From Perca fluviatilis (Eukaryota; Chordata; Actinopteri; Perciformes; Percidae), in NCBI RefSeq assembly GCF_010015445.1, contig NC_053119.1, positions 27,789,383 through 27,853,382 of the forward strand: 64,000 bases of DNA, written 5' to 3'. This document shows positions 38,853-58,806 of the stretch, piece after piece. A program made the translations under genes and the position numbers. Position 1 is the stretch's first letter; each line of letters starts with the position of its first letter. The notes beneath the pieces were generated by a model. The model was not told where the DNA came from, did not search any database, and worked only from the letters and a program-made list of their open reading frames with translations.

Positions 38853-41800
38853 ACATTTGATGTGATTAATCATTCAGCATCTTTCTGCATAGAGACGCAT
38901 GTCACAGCGTACAGGATGTGCAAAGATCTATGTGCTGATTTTTGCACAGCGGCTCTTTAACTAACAAATGAATACATACTCCCAATTGCTTCCAAAGGCT
39001 ACAACAGCGATCCACTCTTCACATGTAACTGAATTAGTGCAATCTGTTGAGCAGTGCTCCGGCCCAAGAGGTTGGGGCAAGAGAAGGCCCGCTGTTTACC
39101 TTTGGTCTGAATGATCGAGAAAAGGTCAAAGAGAACCACAAAGAAAAATAAAGTTTAAGAATACAAGGACATCTGGATTCAGAGGAGGCTTTCTCCCAGA
39201 GCAGAGGTGCGCAATATTTCTGGTCTGATAAGCATGTGACATCCTTTGCACAGCATGCAGCCAGGCCGGAATAACAATGGGAGCTGGAGCGACACTAAGC
39301 TATTAATAGAGAGACTAGCTGAGCACGAAATAAGGAGTTGGGTATCGCCTGCTCTGAGGACCGCCAGAGGGCACTGGGAGCCTGGAATGAAACATGATGA
39401 AGACCCCTCTCCCCCCTCCTCTGCCAGTCTACTACCACTCAGACTGCCCAAAGCCACTGGGTGTCAAAGTTTGACGAATGGCTGAATGCAGTCTGAAATC
39501 AACATAGCAGAAATGATGCTAAGTGAGTGGGGCAAATAGGCGCAATTAAATTCAATGTACCCATTTCTTTTTCAGCAAGTTTTGACTTGCTGTCTCCCCC
39601 TTCACCTGTGGAAATGTGGACCTTTTCAATGATCTTCAGACCCTTTTAAACTATTAAAAAATCTTTCCCGACTCCATCAGGGCACAGTCTGTAGGACAAC
39701 CTTTAAAAGGGCAAAACACCTGCAGGAGGGCTTCCATCATAAACAGAGTCATAGCCTGCTGATATTTCACTCTGTTCTTTTATTGCCAGTCCTCGTCTCT
39801 GTTGCTAAAATTCAAATAGACATGTAGTTCATTTGCAATTCAGACAATGTACCGGTATGTCAAAGTTGCCTTGAAACAAGACAGCCAAATAAACTCTTAA
39901 GTCAAGACATTTCATGGAATTGTTGCATTTTCAAAACATAAGAGAAAATATTTGTGCACCCTAGTACTTCAGCAGATTGTTATAAAATGTGTATGCCCAA
40001 GCTCATACAAAACACTACAAGGGCTCAAATTTTTAATTCATGAGAAAGAGCTATTTGTGTGTTCTTAGCATACTCACACTGTTCAGGTTCATAAATACTG
40101 ACTGATTTAAGATCTCGAATAGTACATCTGAATTCCATTTTAAAGGTGGACTTCCCCTGCTGACAGAACAGAGAAAAAAACTGATTTTAGACAGTTTGAG
40201 CCCTTAAGGTCTTTATTAAAGAGGCCCAAAAGAAATGTTTAATAGGTTTGAATTTAAGCTCTTGAGACTTGAGAGATAAAAACATTTTCACCCTTTCACT
40301 TCGCTGCACATAAAACATGGAGATTTTTTTGTCCGAGACTAAATACTCAGTTTAAGACAAACGTGCACCACCAAAAGGAGAGGAATTTTTTAGGGAACGA
40401 GATAAGAAAAATCTCTCAGCTTTGGCAGGTTATTCAGCTAGGGCAGACCTTGGCATACTAACAGCCTGAACGCTGGCAGAACAGTCTCTCTGATATGTCA
40501 TGTCTGATTCTTAATGAGTCAAGGTAAAATGTTTGCTCCGAGACAGGGGCAAGGGAGCTAATGAAATCTACCACTCTGCCTTCCGAAGCAATTACCTCAA
40601 AATAAACATTAACCACCAGAAAACATTTCAAATAATGTCTAACAGCTGAAATGTAACATTGCATAAAATTCACAGAAATTCCTGGCATATTTCTGAATTC
40701 AAAGGAGCATCCCAAAAGGTTCAAAGGGGACATTCCAGCGTTGCCAGGCCAGAATATTAAACATGCTTATATTAGCCTTTCCTCTGTGAAATGAGGTAAA
40801 GTAATGAAGGCATTTAAAAAAAGAAACTTGCGATGCAGTGCAATCTGTCGGTCTGCCTCCTAAAGAGCCGAGGTGTCCTTATTTCTATTTTATTTTCAAT
40901 CCATTCATTAACAGGCCCCATTTGATGGAGACAAAAACAACCTATTACTGTGCAAATAATGTCAGCTGTGGTGACCCTCCCTTTGATGCCTGATTTGTCT
41001 TTGTGTTCGGGCCTCCATGTTCCTTTGTCTTGCCTCCCGTTCCAGTAAGTGCCAGCCTGGCTTCCTGGCCCTGGCTGCTGCCGCTGGAGTCTCATCCTGG
41101 CTTATTTACATTATATTACACCCTGTTTGAATAAGGGCCTGCTGAGAGATGAGTAGAGACATAGACAGACGCCGGACACACACAGCGCAGTGCGAAGCAG
41201 AGCAGGATCTCACAGGATCACCGGTCTCTTTCCTCACCCTTGCATTTATTTATGGTCACCATAAAAACCATTACTTGTAGCTAATGTGTATATGGTAAAA
41301 CAATGAAGAGCTTTGGGGAATTGTTGAAATGCAAAAAAAAAATGCAGATGAAAAACACAAAATGAAAAACACTTTTACTGGAAATAGGGTCAAATGTAGG
41401 ATCCTACACAATGAGACTGAATACTGTAGGGCCAGTCATGATCATGTCAAAAAGCTTAAAACAGCTTTTCAATATTTTTATATTAACATTAGATCAAAAT
41501 GACTATGTGTAATGTGAAAGTACTGCAGCACTGAAAATTATTACCTGACTCTGCAGTTCTCATCAGCTTAATCAAGCATTTTAGCGTCTTTGGGTTAAAG
41601 TTTTGGTTTTCGAGCCCGCAGCTTTAATGCATAGCAGCTAAAGGGCCAGATATTTACCTAAGGAGTTGGTAGAGGCCAAAAATGTGACAGAATGTCTTTG
41701 ACTTTGCCAGATTGCCAGAAACATGCCCTGTGTCGCCCTGTATCCACTGGATGTGTAAATATGCGATTGTTGGCTTACCCCAAGTTCCCCATATCAACTC

Positions 41801-42655
41801 AACAGGTGATAATATGTCAGTGTTGTGTTTACAGCTTGTTTCCGCTGCCCCAAGTGGCCAGAAAAAACTGTTATTGCATCTTAAATGAAGAGTTAGAGCT
41901 CTTGCAGTGTCCAGGTAGAGGATAAATCTACATTTATCTGCAAAAATGGTCAGTCACAATACAGGAGCAAGAATAAGGATAGAACTAAACACTTGACTGT
42001 GCCTCTCTGCTTTACTAGAGGAAAATATTCCAATGGCCAAATTGTTAATTAGTTTGATTAATTACTAAAGGTGTGTTTTTTGAGCTGGAGGGGGGGGTTA
42101 ATTGTGTTATTGTCTAGCAAAAGACCAGAGAGAGACAGAGAAGCACTGAAAACAGAGCCGGTCACTGTGAGTTGGTTGTTCAGGTTCACTAGCTAGCCAC
42201 CCTTAAGCCATCAAAGCAATGGAAAGCAATTAAGATAATGATTTGAATGACAAAAAACACAAAGCTACCTGTCTGGCATACAGTACAATTTACACCACAT
42301 TTGCCTTTCGGGCCATTCCAAACAGAGGCAGAGGGAAACAAAGAACAGAAAATGAGAGTTGCTTTGGGAAAACAAATTAATTAAAATAAAAAAAGAATAG
42401 ACAAGGTTCCTGTGAAACTCATTTATGCAAACACAGCTACACATGTACACCCACTCTCACCCACACATTGTCCTAATTATGGCAAAATAGTGAAGAGCTT
42501 TTGAAGGCGTATACACTGAATCTAAGGAAAGAATTTTCACAATCTATTAGCATATCAGTGTCAAGTCTTTACTGATGTGGAATGAAAATGAAAGAGAAGT
42601 GGAGAAGAGGGAGATGCAGAACTAAATTCACGCTGACTGAAGAACACACACACTT
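37340..42655. other. Noncoding, largely unique sequence
   Basis: No exon with homology. A GT microsatellite lies at 38817-38849. 40800-41260 is relatively GC-balanced and repeat-free and could hold conserved noncoding elements. No gene call is justified. Confidence 0.5.
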
Positions 42656-42663
42656 CACATAGT

Positions 42664-43847
42664 CAGAGGCGGCGCCAGGGAGGGGCTAGGGTGTGCTGTA
42701 GCTACCCCTAGGATTGCCATAGCACCCCCTTAGCACCCCCAAGAAATTGCTGTGGTTGATTTAGAAATAAATAAAAAATCGTTAATGTGTAAATAGTATA
42801 ATTTATATTTGTAAAATGAATAAATACATTAATAAAACAAACCGATTATTTTTAGGCAAAAAAAACACAGGTGATCGTATTCGGCCAAAGGGTGCAGCAC
42901 CGCAGCACACATTGAACTTTTGACCTTACTTCCGCAGTAACGTATTCACACAGAAGAAGAAGAGCTCAATATTTGGATCCGTTAGGATTAGAGAAGTGAG
43001 TTTAACGCTAGCAATGGATAGATTTTTACTCCCTCAACGTCAAGGTGTGGAGACTTTATCAAAACCTGTAAATGAGACTGAGAGATATGGTGAACCTGTC
43101 ACCAACCGGGAAGATGGGCTGACCGCGGCCGTGATTTAGGCTACTGCTGAGGATGCTTAACGTCACCCTGCTGTACATGACATTAGACCAGGAGATCGCA
43201 CAGCCAGGCCACAGTGGGTGAGTCAGCAGATAGGGGTCCATATAAGAACTTTACTCTTATCTCTGTCTCGTAGAAGAACATTACAGTAATAAACATGTGT
43301 TTTACAGAAATGTGAATAAATGGATCACCGAATCTAAAGTTATACAGCGCACTGGACATCGGTTTATTTTTAGTCCAAACGTGTTCGCCCTCCGTGGCTT
43401 ACTTAGATATATTAAGATATGACTACAGTATTTTGACCATACGTGCAAATGTGAAAACTGTGTGAGGATACATGGCCGTGTGTGTTTATGTGTGTGCTTG
43501 GCTGTGGGTGGTGTAGCCTATTTGGCCTGCTGCATTCATCTTCTGAGCCAATGTATGAGAGCTGCAGTAATAATTGTTTGAACCCGGCTTGTTGGCTGGT
43601 ATCTGAAATATGTTTGGTGGGCTAATCAGAGTTCTATGGTGCTGTTGTATCGGCAACTTTAAATCAATCTCTCTCGTTCGCTCGTTTAGTAGGCCTAAAC
43701 CGCGGCGGAGGTGGGTGGGCATCTGCGCAAGTGTGTGTAACGTTAGCCTATTTGTGTCAAGGGAAACTCAAAATTTCAGAGCACCCTCACTGAAACGTCC
43801 AGCAACCCCAAAGCACCAGCAAGAGAACATCTTTGGCGCCGCCGCTG
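42664..43847 (+). mobile_element. hAT element, 8-bp target duplication
   Basis: The ends CAGAGGCGGCGCCA (left) and tggcgccgccgctg (right) are flanked by the identical octamer CACATAGT at 42656-42663 and 43848-43855. At 43014 an ATG opens a short frame MDRFLLPQRQGVETLS, resembling the start of TTF-type hAT transposases, which breaks after about 40 codons. End sequence and layout resemble the element at 35228-37005. 1184 bp, non-autonomous. Confidence 0.9.
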
Positions 43848-43855
43848 CACATAGT

Positions 43856-45072
43856 CTGTGCATAAACACCAAACTAACTCAGCCTTCGACTGAATTGTGA
43901 ATGATTCGACCAATGAGTTTTGATGGGACGATTCTCTCCCTGTTCATTATCCAATAAGGCCTGGGATTTGTGGCTGAACACAGGTCATCATCCTGTATCA
44001 GAAAATTACCATTTCAATTACCGTGTCAGCGGAGGCAGCTGATGGCTGCAGTACACATTCATCAGCTGCCTTTCTTCTCAACCCCACATTAATATACAGT
44101 AAGCTGAGGATCATGGGAAGGGATTGGGGGAGAAATTACATGGATAATGAATAACTATTACCTGAAGGCAAAAAAAAAAAAGAACCTTTTTGTTCTTCTC
44201 CAAGACACTGACAAAAATTAAATTTTAGGGCCAGAAATCAGAAATATATTTACTCATAAAATCTGACAACAGTAATCACTTTGAATAAATGCATACATAT
44301 GTGATGGTATATGGTGATGATATGGATAATAAATAAATAAATAGTAATTGTTTGTAAGTTGATTCCAAAACAAAGCCTGATCATTTGACAGCTATGAGAA
44401 ACTCCCTCTGTGGCATGAAAGAGTGTAGGAGCCCCAAAGCCATGGGGTTTTCCTGCCAGACTAGCAGGGGGTTAAATAAGAGTGTGGTTTATAATGTTGA
44501 TGAATAAAAAATACTGAGAGCACTATTAGAGTGGAATGGAGTGGAGTGAATGGAAAAAAAATAAGGAAATGCGAAAGAGGCAGAGATGAGACTTAAGTTG
44601 GACTTTTTAAAGCTGCTATAATAAATATATTTGGCTGAATCGCAGCAAAGCAGGGGCCAGCCCTAGAAACGCTCACTGAGTGAGTGATGAAGTTACACCA
44701 CTGGTCAGTGGAGTGTTGGAGTTCCCCCACCGGTCGTTGCTCTTTCAAAATGAATAGCAGTGTTTCCGCTAAGGTCTTTGACTCCGTGACCAATCATCTG
44801 ATCCACTTCCTCAACTCATACACGTTGTTGTTGTTGCTGCGCAATCCTATATGGTGTTGACATAGTTTGATGCATAGGCCAATAATTGATATAATTGCCA
44901 TGGGATGCAACTTAGGTCTGGTCTGTTTAACAAAGTAATGTGAACCATTGCCTGTCCACTGTGCGGCAATAGCATTTTAGATGAATAATCCAGAACAACA
45001 AATTGTTGAAAATAGAATATTGTTGAATTCTTTAAACTAAAGCAGCCCTCAATTATTTGACTCAAATGTAGC
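43856..45072. other. Noncoding, possible conserved element near 43960-44130
   Basis: About 43960-44130 is high-complexity sequence with homeodomain-like words (catttcaattacc, cattaatatac) and an E-box-rich core (cagctgatggctgcag...catcagctgcc), itself partly inverted. It has the look of a conserved noncoding element; conservation was not tested. Confidence 0.35.
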
Positions 45073-45559
45073 TTAAAGGACAATTAATGCGCAAAATGAA
45101 CCTAGGGGTTAATAACATATGTGTACCGTGTCGAGTTCTCTGGGATCAGTTTTCATGCTAATCGAATGCGTCTCTAGCTTTAAACAAGCTAGCGCAAACC
45201 GGTGGTTAGCTGCTAACACTAGCTTTCGGGGCAGAAGGTAAATCGCTATTTCTATACCACTAACAAGGCTCAAAATAGCACCACACTTCAACGGTAGCAT
45301 AATGAGGGTCCCTGCATGTAAACCGAAGCAATGAGAACTTTGTAAGTGTACAGACAGTTTATTAAAAAGATAGATTATAAAGACAGTAGTGTTCATTTTT
45401 ACATGAGCAGTCAAACGACGAACGCCGTGCAACCAGTAACCAGTAACATAGCTCAAACACAGCGTTCATGAGCATGAAAACAGATCCCAGAGAACATTCG
45501 ACTTGGTACACATATATTATTAACCCCTAGGTTCATTTTGCGCCGGAATTGTCCTTTAA
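45073..45559. mobile_element. TTAA-flanked foldback element
   Basis: TTAA at 45073-45076 is followed by AGGACAATTAATGCGCAAAA. The right end gcgccggaattgtcct precedes TTAA at 45556-45559. Inner words are mirrored too (gaacctaggggttaataa against ttattaacccctaggttc; gttctctgggatc against gatcccagagaac). No coding capacity. Confidence 0.88.
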
Positions 45560-52140
<6,581 letters not shown>

Positions 52141-52465
52141 TTTGAGATCCTGCTCATGGTTTTCAAATAACTAAGCGGATTGCTGCCTGAATACATATCT
52201 GATTATCCTTTCATTACTGTTACACTGGCTCGTAATAAGACCTACAGAGAGGCAGGTTTTTAGTGTCTTTGGTCCGCACCTCTGAAGCAGCCTGCCAGAG
52301 GACCTGAGGGCATCAGATGTGTGAACAGTTTCACATAAAACCTTATGAAATGTCTTTTCAGCCAACCATTTATATAGTCAATCAAATCAGAGTTACTTTG
52401 TAGTGCACTTTTGCCTCATTGGTGCTGTAAAAAAGGGTTTGATTTGATTCGATTTGATGTTTTAC
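52141..52465 (+). mobile_element. LINE 3' end (Rex1/L2/CR1-like), decayed
   Basis: The conceptual plus-strand translation, with stops, keeps the C-terminal pattern of a non-LTR reverse transcriptase ORF: a LLxxFK.L.GLLPEYISDY start, then R.KTYREAGF.CLWSAPL.SSLPEDLRAS, then a FK..L.-type end. The segment ends in a short gatt(t/c)gatt repeat (tttgatttgattcgatttga), as CR1/L2-group elements often do. Strongly 5'-truncated. Confidence 0.7.
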
Positions 52466-52957
52466 AGTTTAGACCATGTTGGAAAAAAAAAGAGGACACG
52501 ACACATGTTTTCAGTGGTTAAGGATCAGCTCCTCTGCTCACCTCTGTCTGACGAGCGCAGGATACACGCACGCCATCAAACTGAAGCAGCTAAATCAATT
52601 AAAATCCCATTAAAGTCAGCACCATTATTGAGGTCATTACCAAGGGGGAGAGACGCTTGATGATGATGGTGGATCAAACAAGATCTAATTAATTCATTTA
52701 TTCATTAACGCGCAGCTCTCATGCAAGCATGGTTAGCGCAATGTAATGAAAATGGAAAAAGAGTCAGACATCAAGTATAGCTTCTCTGCAGAAACATCAA
52801 AACTGACATGAGACGGAAAATATGAATATGAAACGTGAACACAACATCAAAGGCAACTTATTGCCAGTGTAGCGTATTGGCTGCTTTTCAAAGGACACAA
52901 AAACACATGAACATTTCCTGGCGCTACAAAGGACTTTCAGCTGGGTTACGCACGCAT

Positions 52958-53066
<109 letters not shown>

Positions 53067-53867
53067 CTCTAGGTGTCAGTCCAGGAGTGAAAACAGGAGT
53101 CCAAATCAGACAGAGGAAAGGAGGCAAACAAGAGAGGAAGTCTAAGCTTTATCTCCCACCAGTGGAGCTGTGATTGGGGAGCAGCAGACATTAACGTTTG
53201 GTATTGATCCATCCTCAGATGGCTCTGGGACCAGAGGCCAAGGAAATGACAGAAACACAGAAACATGCTATGTTGCTTCCTCAGCCTGGGGATGTTGGTA
53301 ACATAGGGTGTTGGAGAGAAAAAGAGAGCAAAAAAGGTAGGAAAGAAGAGACAGAAAGAGTTTGCAGGTGTGTGGTTTTGACTATGTGCATGTTGTTGTA
53401 TTGAAAAATCTGAGCCCTGCTATCTCCTCTTCTTCTCCACTTTGGCACACCACACCACACTGCCTTTTAATCAATACATGCTGGAGCGAATGAAAGATGA
53501 GATCTTTACATTGGTGTGCACGATAGGATACCGTGTTCAGGAGTCCTTACATGCCGCAGTCATGTCCTCGACAGGATGACTTTCATTGCTGTGATCTGAA
53601 ACAATACCTTGACATTAAGCAGGATTTGACTCAAATTTAAGCTGAGATGTAGGGGTTTTGAGTGCAGCAGGGCGGATGCCAGGTCAAGGGCTGAGGCAGA
53701 CAGAAAGGGGGGGTTGAGATAAAGACAAACAGGCGAGCTGATTGGACGTGACAGGAGCAGTGTCCTCCCCCTCTGCAGTGCCGGGTGTCCCAAATGAAAA
53801 TCTATATGGCATGACGCTGGCAGCAGACTTTCGCGGGCTAGAGGAGGCCACTGGTCAGTCAGACGTT
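53067..53867. other. Noncoding, no feature recognised
   Basis: Mixed-composition sequence without coding motifs or repeat termini that I can define. Confidence 0.4.
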
Positions 53868-54331
53868 AAGGCCGTTTTATGGTTCTGCGGAGGCTCCACG
53901 CAGAGCTTTCGCCGTAGCCTATGCAAGTGGCCTGATGTTTATACTTCAGGCATGTGTGTGTGTGTGTGTGTGTGTGTGAGGGGAGTGTGTGGTAGAGTGA
54001 GGAAGAAGTGAGAGAGTGACGACGATTAGCTTCGGAGCGAGTACCGACTAAAGTCATAGTGAGAGAAACAAAGTGTCTCCCCTGTGTTTTCTGACCACGG
54101 TGGGAAATCTTTAGCAGAAGTTAACCCTCTCCTTGATTTCATGTTGTTTATGGAGAAGGAGAACCAGGAAATGAATCATGGGAAACGCAACGCTTCCAAG
54201 CCACGGCCGAGCGACGTGTATTGAAATTTTTCGAGAGGTGCACATCAGGCTACGGCGTAGGGTCCGGAGTAGACGCAGAGGGGTCAGCAGGGGTATGCCG
54301 TTGATTCGATGCAGAAGCATAAAATGGCCTT
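53868..54331. mobile_element. Short TIR element (Harbinger-like MITE?)
   Basis: The left end AAGGCCGTTTTATGGTTCTG is mirrored by cagaagcataaaatggcctt at the right. Subterminal matches follow (gcggaggctccacgc against acgccgtagcctg-like, imperfect). A GT run (53952-53979) lies inside. About 464 bp, non-coding. Superfamily uncertain; no target duplication confirmed. Confidence 0.7.
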
Positions 54332-54342
54332 CAGTCTAGCTT

Positions 54343-54545
54343 TGCCACACCCTGCTCCAAAGCACGCTGAAGGAGGGTCTAGCTACTCCACATAGCATTC
54401 AGGGATGGGAGGAAAACATGCTGTAGTTTAATGGCGTTTCTTTAAACCAATCAGAATCGTCATGGGCAGTGCTGAACTCCGCACAGTGCCGCTGCAAAAT
54501 AGTCATGCGAGAGAAAGCTCAGATTGGACAGATAGTCTAGAGTTC
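54343..54545 (-). repeat. Interspersed repeat copy (family of 23520-23955)
   Basis: Reversed, it reads agactatctgtccaatctga..., cccatgacgattctgattgg..., taaagaaacgcca..., ctcccatccctgaatgct. These are the same ordered words as the copy downstream of tbxas1. Confidence 0.75.
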
Positions 54546-56280
54546 TCTGGATTCACCATGCAGAGATCTGAGGAGCACTCAACAATATTCCTCATTAATC
54601 AACCGAATTTAAAATTCCAACGCAAAGAAAGCGGAAGGAAACAAAAAATACAAGCATCCGGCGGAATTTCCTGCAGCACCTGAGCAAATGCAAAGGATAT
54701 AGACTAGTCAAACGTTGGTGGACTGTTAGTGCACATGTGCACACGCATAAATACATGGCATGCACACACACACACACACACACAACACACACACACACAC
54801 ACAGATAACAGATATGATATTCTGTTAAGGAGAGGGCTGATTTCAAGTATATAACACAAACGACAAATTTACCCGACATCATGCTGATCGTCAAATACAC
54901 AGACGAAAACACTGAACACATGCACATTACAGTAACATGGTCATAAACATAGATACCCATGCGTAAATAGACTCACACGTATACTGCACGGATGAAATGT
55001 AAAAAACTAAGGAAAGATAATGAGATAGTAGTATTATAATAAATCGAAGTGATCTCATCGTGATCATAGTCTCCTCTTCCTTGTGGGTCATCCCACAGGT
55101 TTTCTTTTCTCGACAGAGATAGCTGGTAGAAAGTCTAGCTCAGAGCTATTGATACAAAGATTTCATTCAGCCTGCAGCAGCCACTAACAAAGTTTTTGCT
55201 TGAGATCAGCCAAGTTAGCAGGTCAGAGAACCAATCTCTAAGGGTCCAGTTATATGCAGTGTATCACCCCTGTTTATATGCTGCTGTCGTTTTTTTGTCA
55301 CCATATTACGTTAACACTATGTTAGTATCTTGTCCCTTAGTAAAGCTCATTCTGTGTCATCTCTGTTGAAAGGGATTCAATTAGCACGTTAAAGCAGAAG
55401 ACAATTCATCCTTTGGAGGGGTGTCTTTATCTCTATTTTTTTAATTACTGTAAACACAATCCCATGCTACTCAGGTCCTTGTTGAGATCTCCAAAAGACA
55501 TTTTTTGTCTGACTGAAATTAGTGAGCGTTGTTTGGGCGAAGTCCCCAATCTATTGCGTGAATCCTAAAAACAGTTGTGCCTGATTTTCCTCCTGTCTTC
55601 TAAATTCACTTGCTCTGACTTACATTTCACCTGCCACGTTGGAACCTTTAGCCGGCTTGTCAGGCATTTATTTAGTATTCCCTCATGGCTGCCACGTAGT
55701 CTCTTATTGGATCTCGTAGTTCCACCATCTTCTTCTCTGGTAACACCTGTGTCTGTTTCTGCTGCTGTTTCACTCCCAGTTGCTGCCTTCCCAGTCCAAT
55801 CAGCTGCTCCTCTCTTTTCTTTTCTTTTCGTTTTTTTCTGAACCTCTCAGCTTTGTCCCATCATGAGCTTACTTTCATGGCCTGCTGATCACTGGGCTTA
55901 CTTAGGGCTTTGGGTTTTGGGTCTTCTTGAGTTTAACTTGAGTAAGCCTGAGAAAATACTCTGGAAAGTAGTCAACAAAATATATTGTATGTATTCCTTT
56001 GAGTCTTTTCCTTTTCCTGTCTTGTGTTGTCCAACTGGCATCTTGAAAGGCAAACAACTTCATTCTCCCTGACACTTCTCCCCCACTGATGCTCACCAGA
56101 AGACAACACAGTTCATCAGATCAAAGTCGCAGGTCAGGCACAAGATGAAACTTCAGATGCTTTCACAGCTTTTCCAATTCATCCTTCACCATCAGTGGTG
56201 TTTGTTTGGCATGAGATGGAATTCTGAATGTTGTGGTCAAATTAACTTTTGGCTGTTGCAGTCTGTGTATGTTCGTTCGG
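54546..56280. other. Noncoding, with CA run at 54762-54802
   Basis: No exon recognised. The CA microsatellite is interrupted by one AA. The rest is unassigned. Confidence 0.45.
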
Positions 56281-56281
56281 T

Positions 56282-56805
56282 AGCCTGACAAGCCAGACGC
56301 ACATCAAGATGTTGGGTCTGGGAAGTCACCATTGGCAGGGCTCAATCCGAGGGGCGGGATAAACGGTTGTCTTTCAAATTCCCTCTGCACGCAATAGGAT
56401 AGCGCTACAACCAACCAGAGCAATGACGAAGGTATCCGGTCGGCAAAACTCTGAACACATCTTCCTTTTTTAAGAATGACTTCAGTGCCGTGCTTTGTTC
56501 TTTTCTCAAAGAAAAGCTTAACTCCAAGTCTTCCAGAGTCGCGGCCAAAGCCGATTTGAAAGACCGCTGTTCGCCAAGAAGCAGCAGCCATGGTCTTTGT
56601 TTTCAAGTAGCAGGGAATTCACGCGGAACCGTCGTAACTCTGCCGTCATTATGTTAAGCCCGCCCACCGACTCTATACACGATGTGATTGGCCCGGCTGG
56701 AGTTTGGTTTTTCCAGCTCGCAAGCCAATGGAGAATTGTTAGACCCCCTGGCTGCAAATTACATTTGCTGCCGATAGGGTGCGTCTAGATTTCTAGGCTA
56801 TATGT
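56282..56805. mobile_element. Probable TIR repeat
   Basis: The left end TAGCCTGACAAGCCAGACGC and the complement of the right end TAGCCTAGAAATCTAGACGC match at most positions, giving an imperfect terminal inverted repeat. GC-richer than its surroundings. No coding motif; target duplication not resolved. Confidence 0.55.
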
Positions 56806-58240
56806 TTGGTTCTTTACTAGATATTCTGTGTTGGATCTTGGATGTTGGATGTGACAGAGATGCTGAGTCATGACTTTCATAATGCACTATGGAATAAAAT
56901 CTCTGTTTTCGGGAGGATGTTGTCCAGTAATTGAAATAATTTAGTATTATTATGCATAATGGCTATACATTCAATGCAAGGCTGCCATGGACAACTGGCA
57001 AACATCAACCAAGAGTCTGAAACCTAGACCTTGACCCAAAACAGAAAACAAAAGGAAAGACGAAAAAAGATTTTTTTAAGATGGGCAGCTCTGAAGATAG
57101 AACAAGGACTTTCTAATGAACCCAGTGTTACTCCTTTTCTTTTGTACAGGTAAAAGATAATTCATTTCATTAACCATGATGCTGACAGGTGTCACTACAG
57201 TCAAAGAGCAGTGTGAGTAGGAACCTCGTGGTAGTTTTACACTCAGATTTAAAGTGTGAATTATGTGGTTTGGCTTTTTGGTGCTCTTGAGCTCAGTATA
57301 TATGTCTCTCATCCACAAAATGAATAGTATATATACGTAAATAAGCCAGTTCAATTTAACTTAGCATATTTTTATATGATATATATGCAGCAGATTGTGG
57401 CCACTAAAAAGTCATTGACATCTTTTAGATTTAGTACGGCCCTTTAGAATCTGCTCAGAGATGTTTTGATAGCATGTTTTATTCTAATCCCTACACAGCC
57501 TCTCTTTTCTTTCTGTGCTTGATCTGTTAACATCCAATCTCAGTTTTGCCCCTCCAGGTCCAAGCTTCGATATCTTAAGGTCAGACCCCACGTTAGCCCT
57601 ATCTCTGCTCTTTTCCCATTCTCAACCAACTCTCATCCTAGATCTTGGTTTCCCCCTGCATTTCAAACTAGTCCTTAAAATTCTATCCACTGAGGAATAT
57701 TAATAACATTCATTTAGGATTAACACTGCTGCCACAACTGTTGTGCAACGGGTTTCTTCCATCTGGGACACACTGGTCCTCTTCTCTTATTACGCTGGCC
57801 CCTTTGCAATATTGTGTATATTGAAAGAACGGCTCCTTAAATATCCATTTTAATTCATTATTATGGAAGTTACATTTTTATCTTCCAGCTACTGGTTATT
57901 GGCCTTCATCTAAGAGCTCTTTTCCTGTCCTGTGTGTTTACTTAATCACTTCCCAACCTGACCTGCATGATTAACTCACCAATCCCTTGTGACTTGATGG
58001 CTTAAATAAGAAAATATGAGTACCCTGTGTCAGCTCATTGCCCTTCCTCTAATAGGTGCCCTGGTAGCTGTTTGTTGGCTGGCCTGGTCTGTAAGGGAAA
58101 CTTTCTTCTCCCCGTTCCTGTTATCCAGTAAACCAAGAGGGTCATCTTAATTCATCCATCTGCTCTACTATAGCAAAAAATGGGAAAATAGAGTTTTTCA
58201 CTCAAGAAGGTTTTAATTTCAGCTTCCAATTTAGCCTCTC
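56806..58240. other. Noncoding, no feature recognised
   Basis: AT-rich sequence without identifiable exons or repeats. Confidence 0.45.
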
Positions 58241-58244
58241 CTCT

Positions 58245-58750
58245 TTTAACCGTTGTTTACAACTGCTTACACGCAAAATCTTTTCATGTCACATGATTTT
58301 TGAAACCTCTCACTCAAAGAGCAAAACTAAACATCAAATCTCCAAATCCTTAAGCTATTTCTCAGCCTTTCACTCCGTTTTCAATTGCATAAAACACTCC
58401 ACACAATTCTCTACCTACGACACAAACACAATCTAACAGGAAGTGACTTGCTTTCCTTTTCCAAAACACAACCAATCAAAATGCTTCACTTATTCACCAG
58501 GTCACACACCCACTCCTCACATGTGCAAACACTAATTGCTTAACTGATCACTAACCAATGACTGCTTTACTAGTAGGCCTATAAATAGGCCAAAGGTCAG
58601 ATCACCAGATCGGATTTGTTTTGCACCATGGATGCCAACAATAGACAGAGAGCAAGGAGAGGAGGATGAAGAGGAGAAGAAGAAATAAGAGGAAGAGTTG
58701 GAATAGGACTAGTGCAAAGAACAGAAGAGATCAGGGCCACATGTACCCCC
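58245..58750 (+). mobile_element. 5' fragment of a Tc1/IS630-type element
   Basis: Starts with acaactgcttacacgcaaaat, like the termini at 18664 and (reversed) about 60525-60548. At 58628 an ATG opens MDANNRQRARRGG, and further on, in another frame, RTEEIRATC resembles the conserved ISxEIRATLVDHV of IS630/Tc1-like fish transposases. It is broken by frameshifts and by the CA run that follows. Confidence 0.5.
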
Positions 58751-58755
58751 CCACA

Positions 58756-58757
<2 letters not shown>

Positions 58758-58803
<46 letters not shown>
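58758..58803. repeat. (CA)n microsatellite
   Basis: About 22 CA units directly after the transposase fragment. Confidence 0.95.

Positions 58804-58806
<3 letters not shown>

Noticed and set aside
39094..39150. Possible minus-strand exon ending FVVLFDLFSIIQTK before a gtaaac donor
   Set aside because: Open for only about 18 codons, no convincing acceptor or initiator, and no protein family recognised.
53742..54011. Plus-strand 89-codon frame
   Set aside because: Crosses into a TIR element and a GT run; no gene-like motif.
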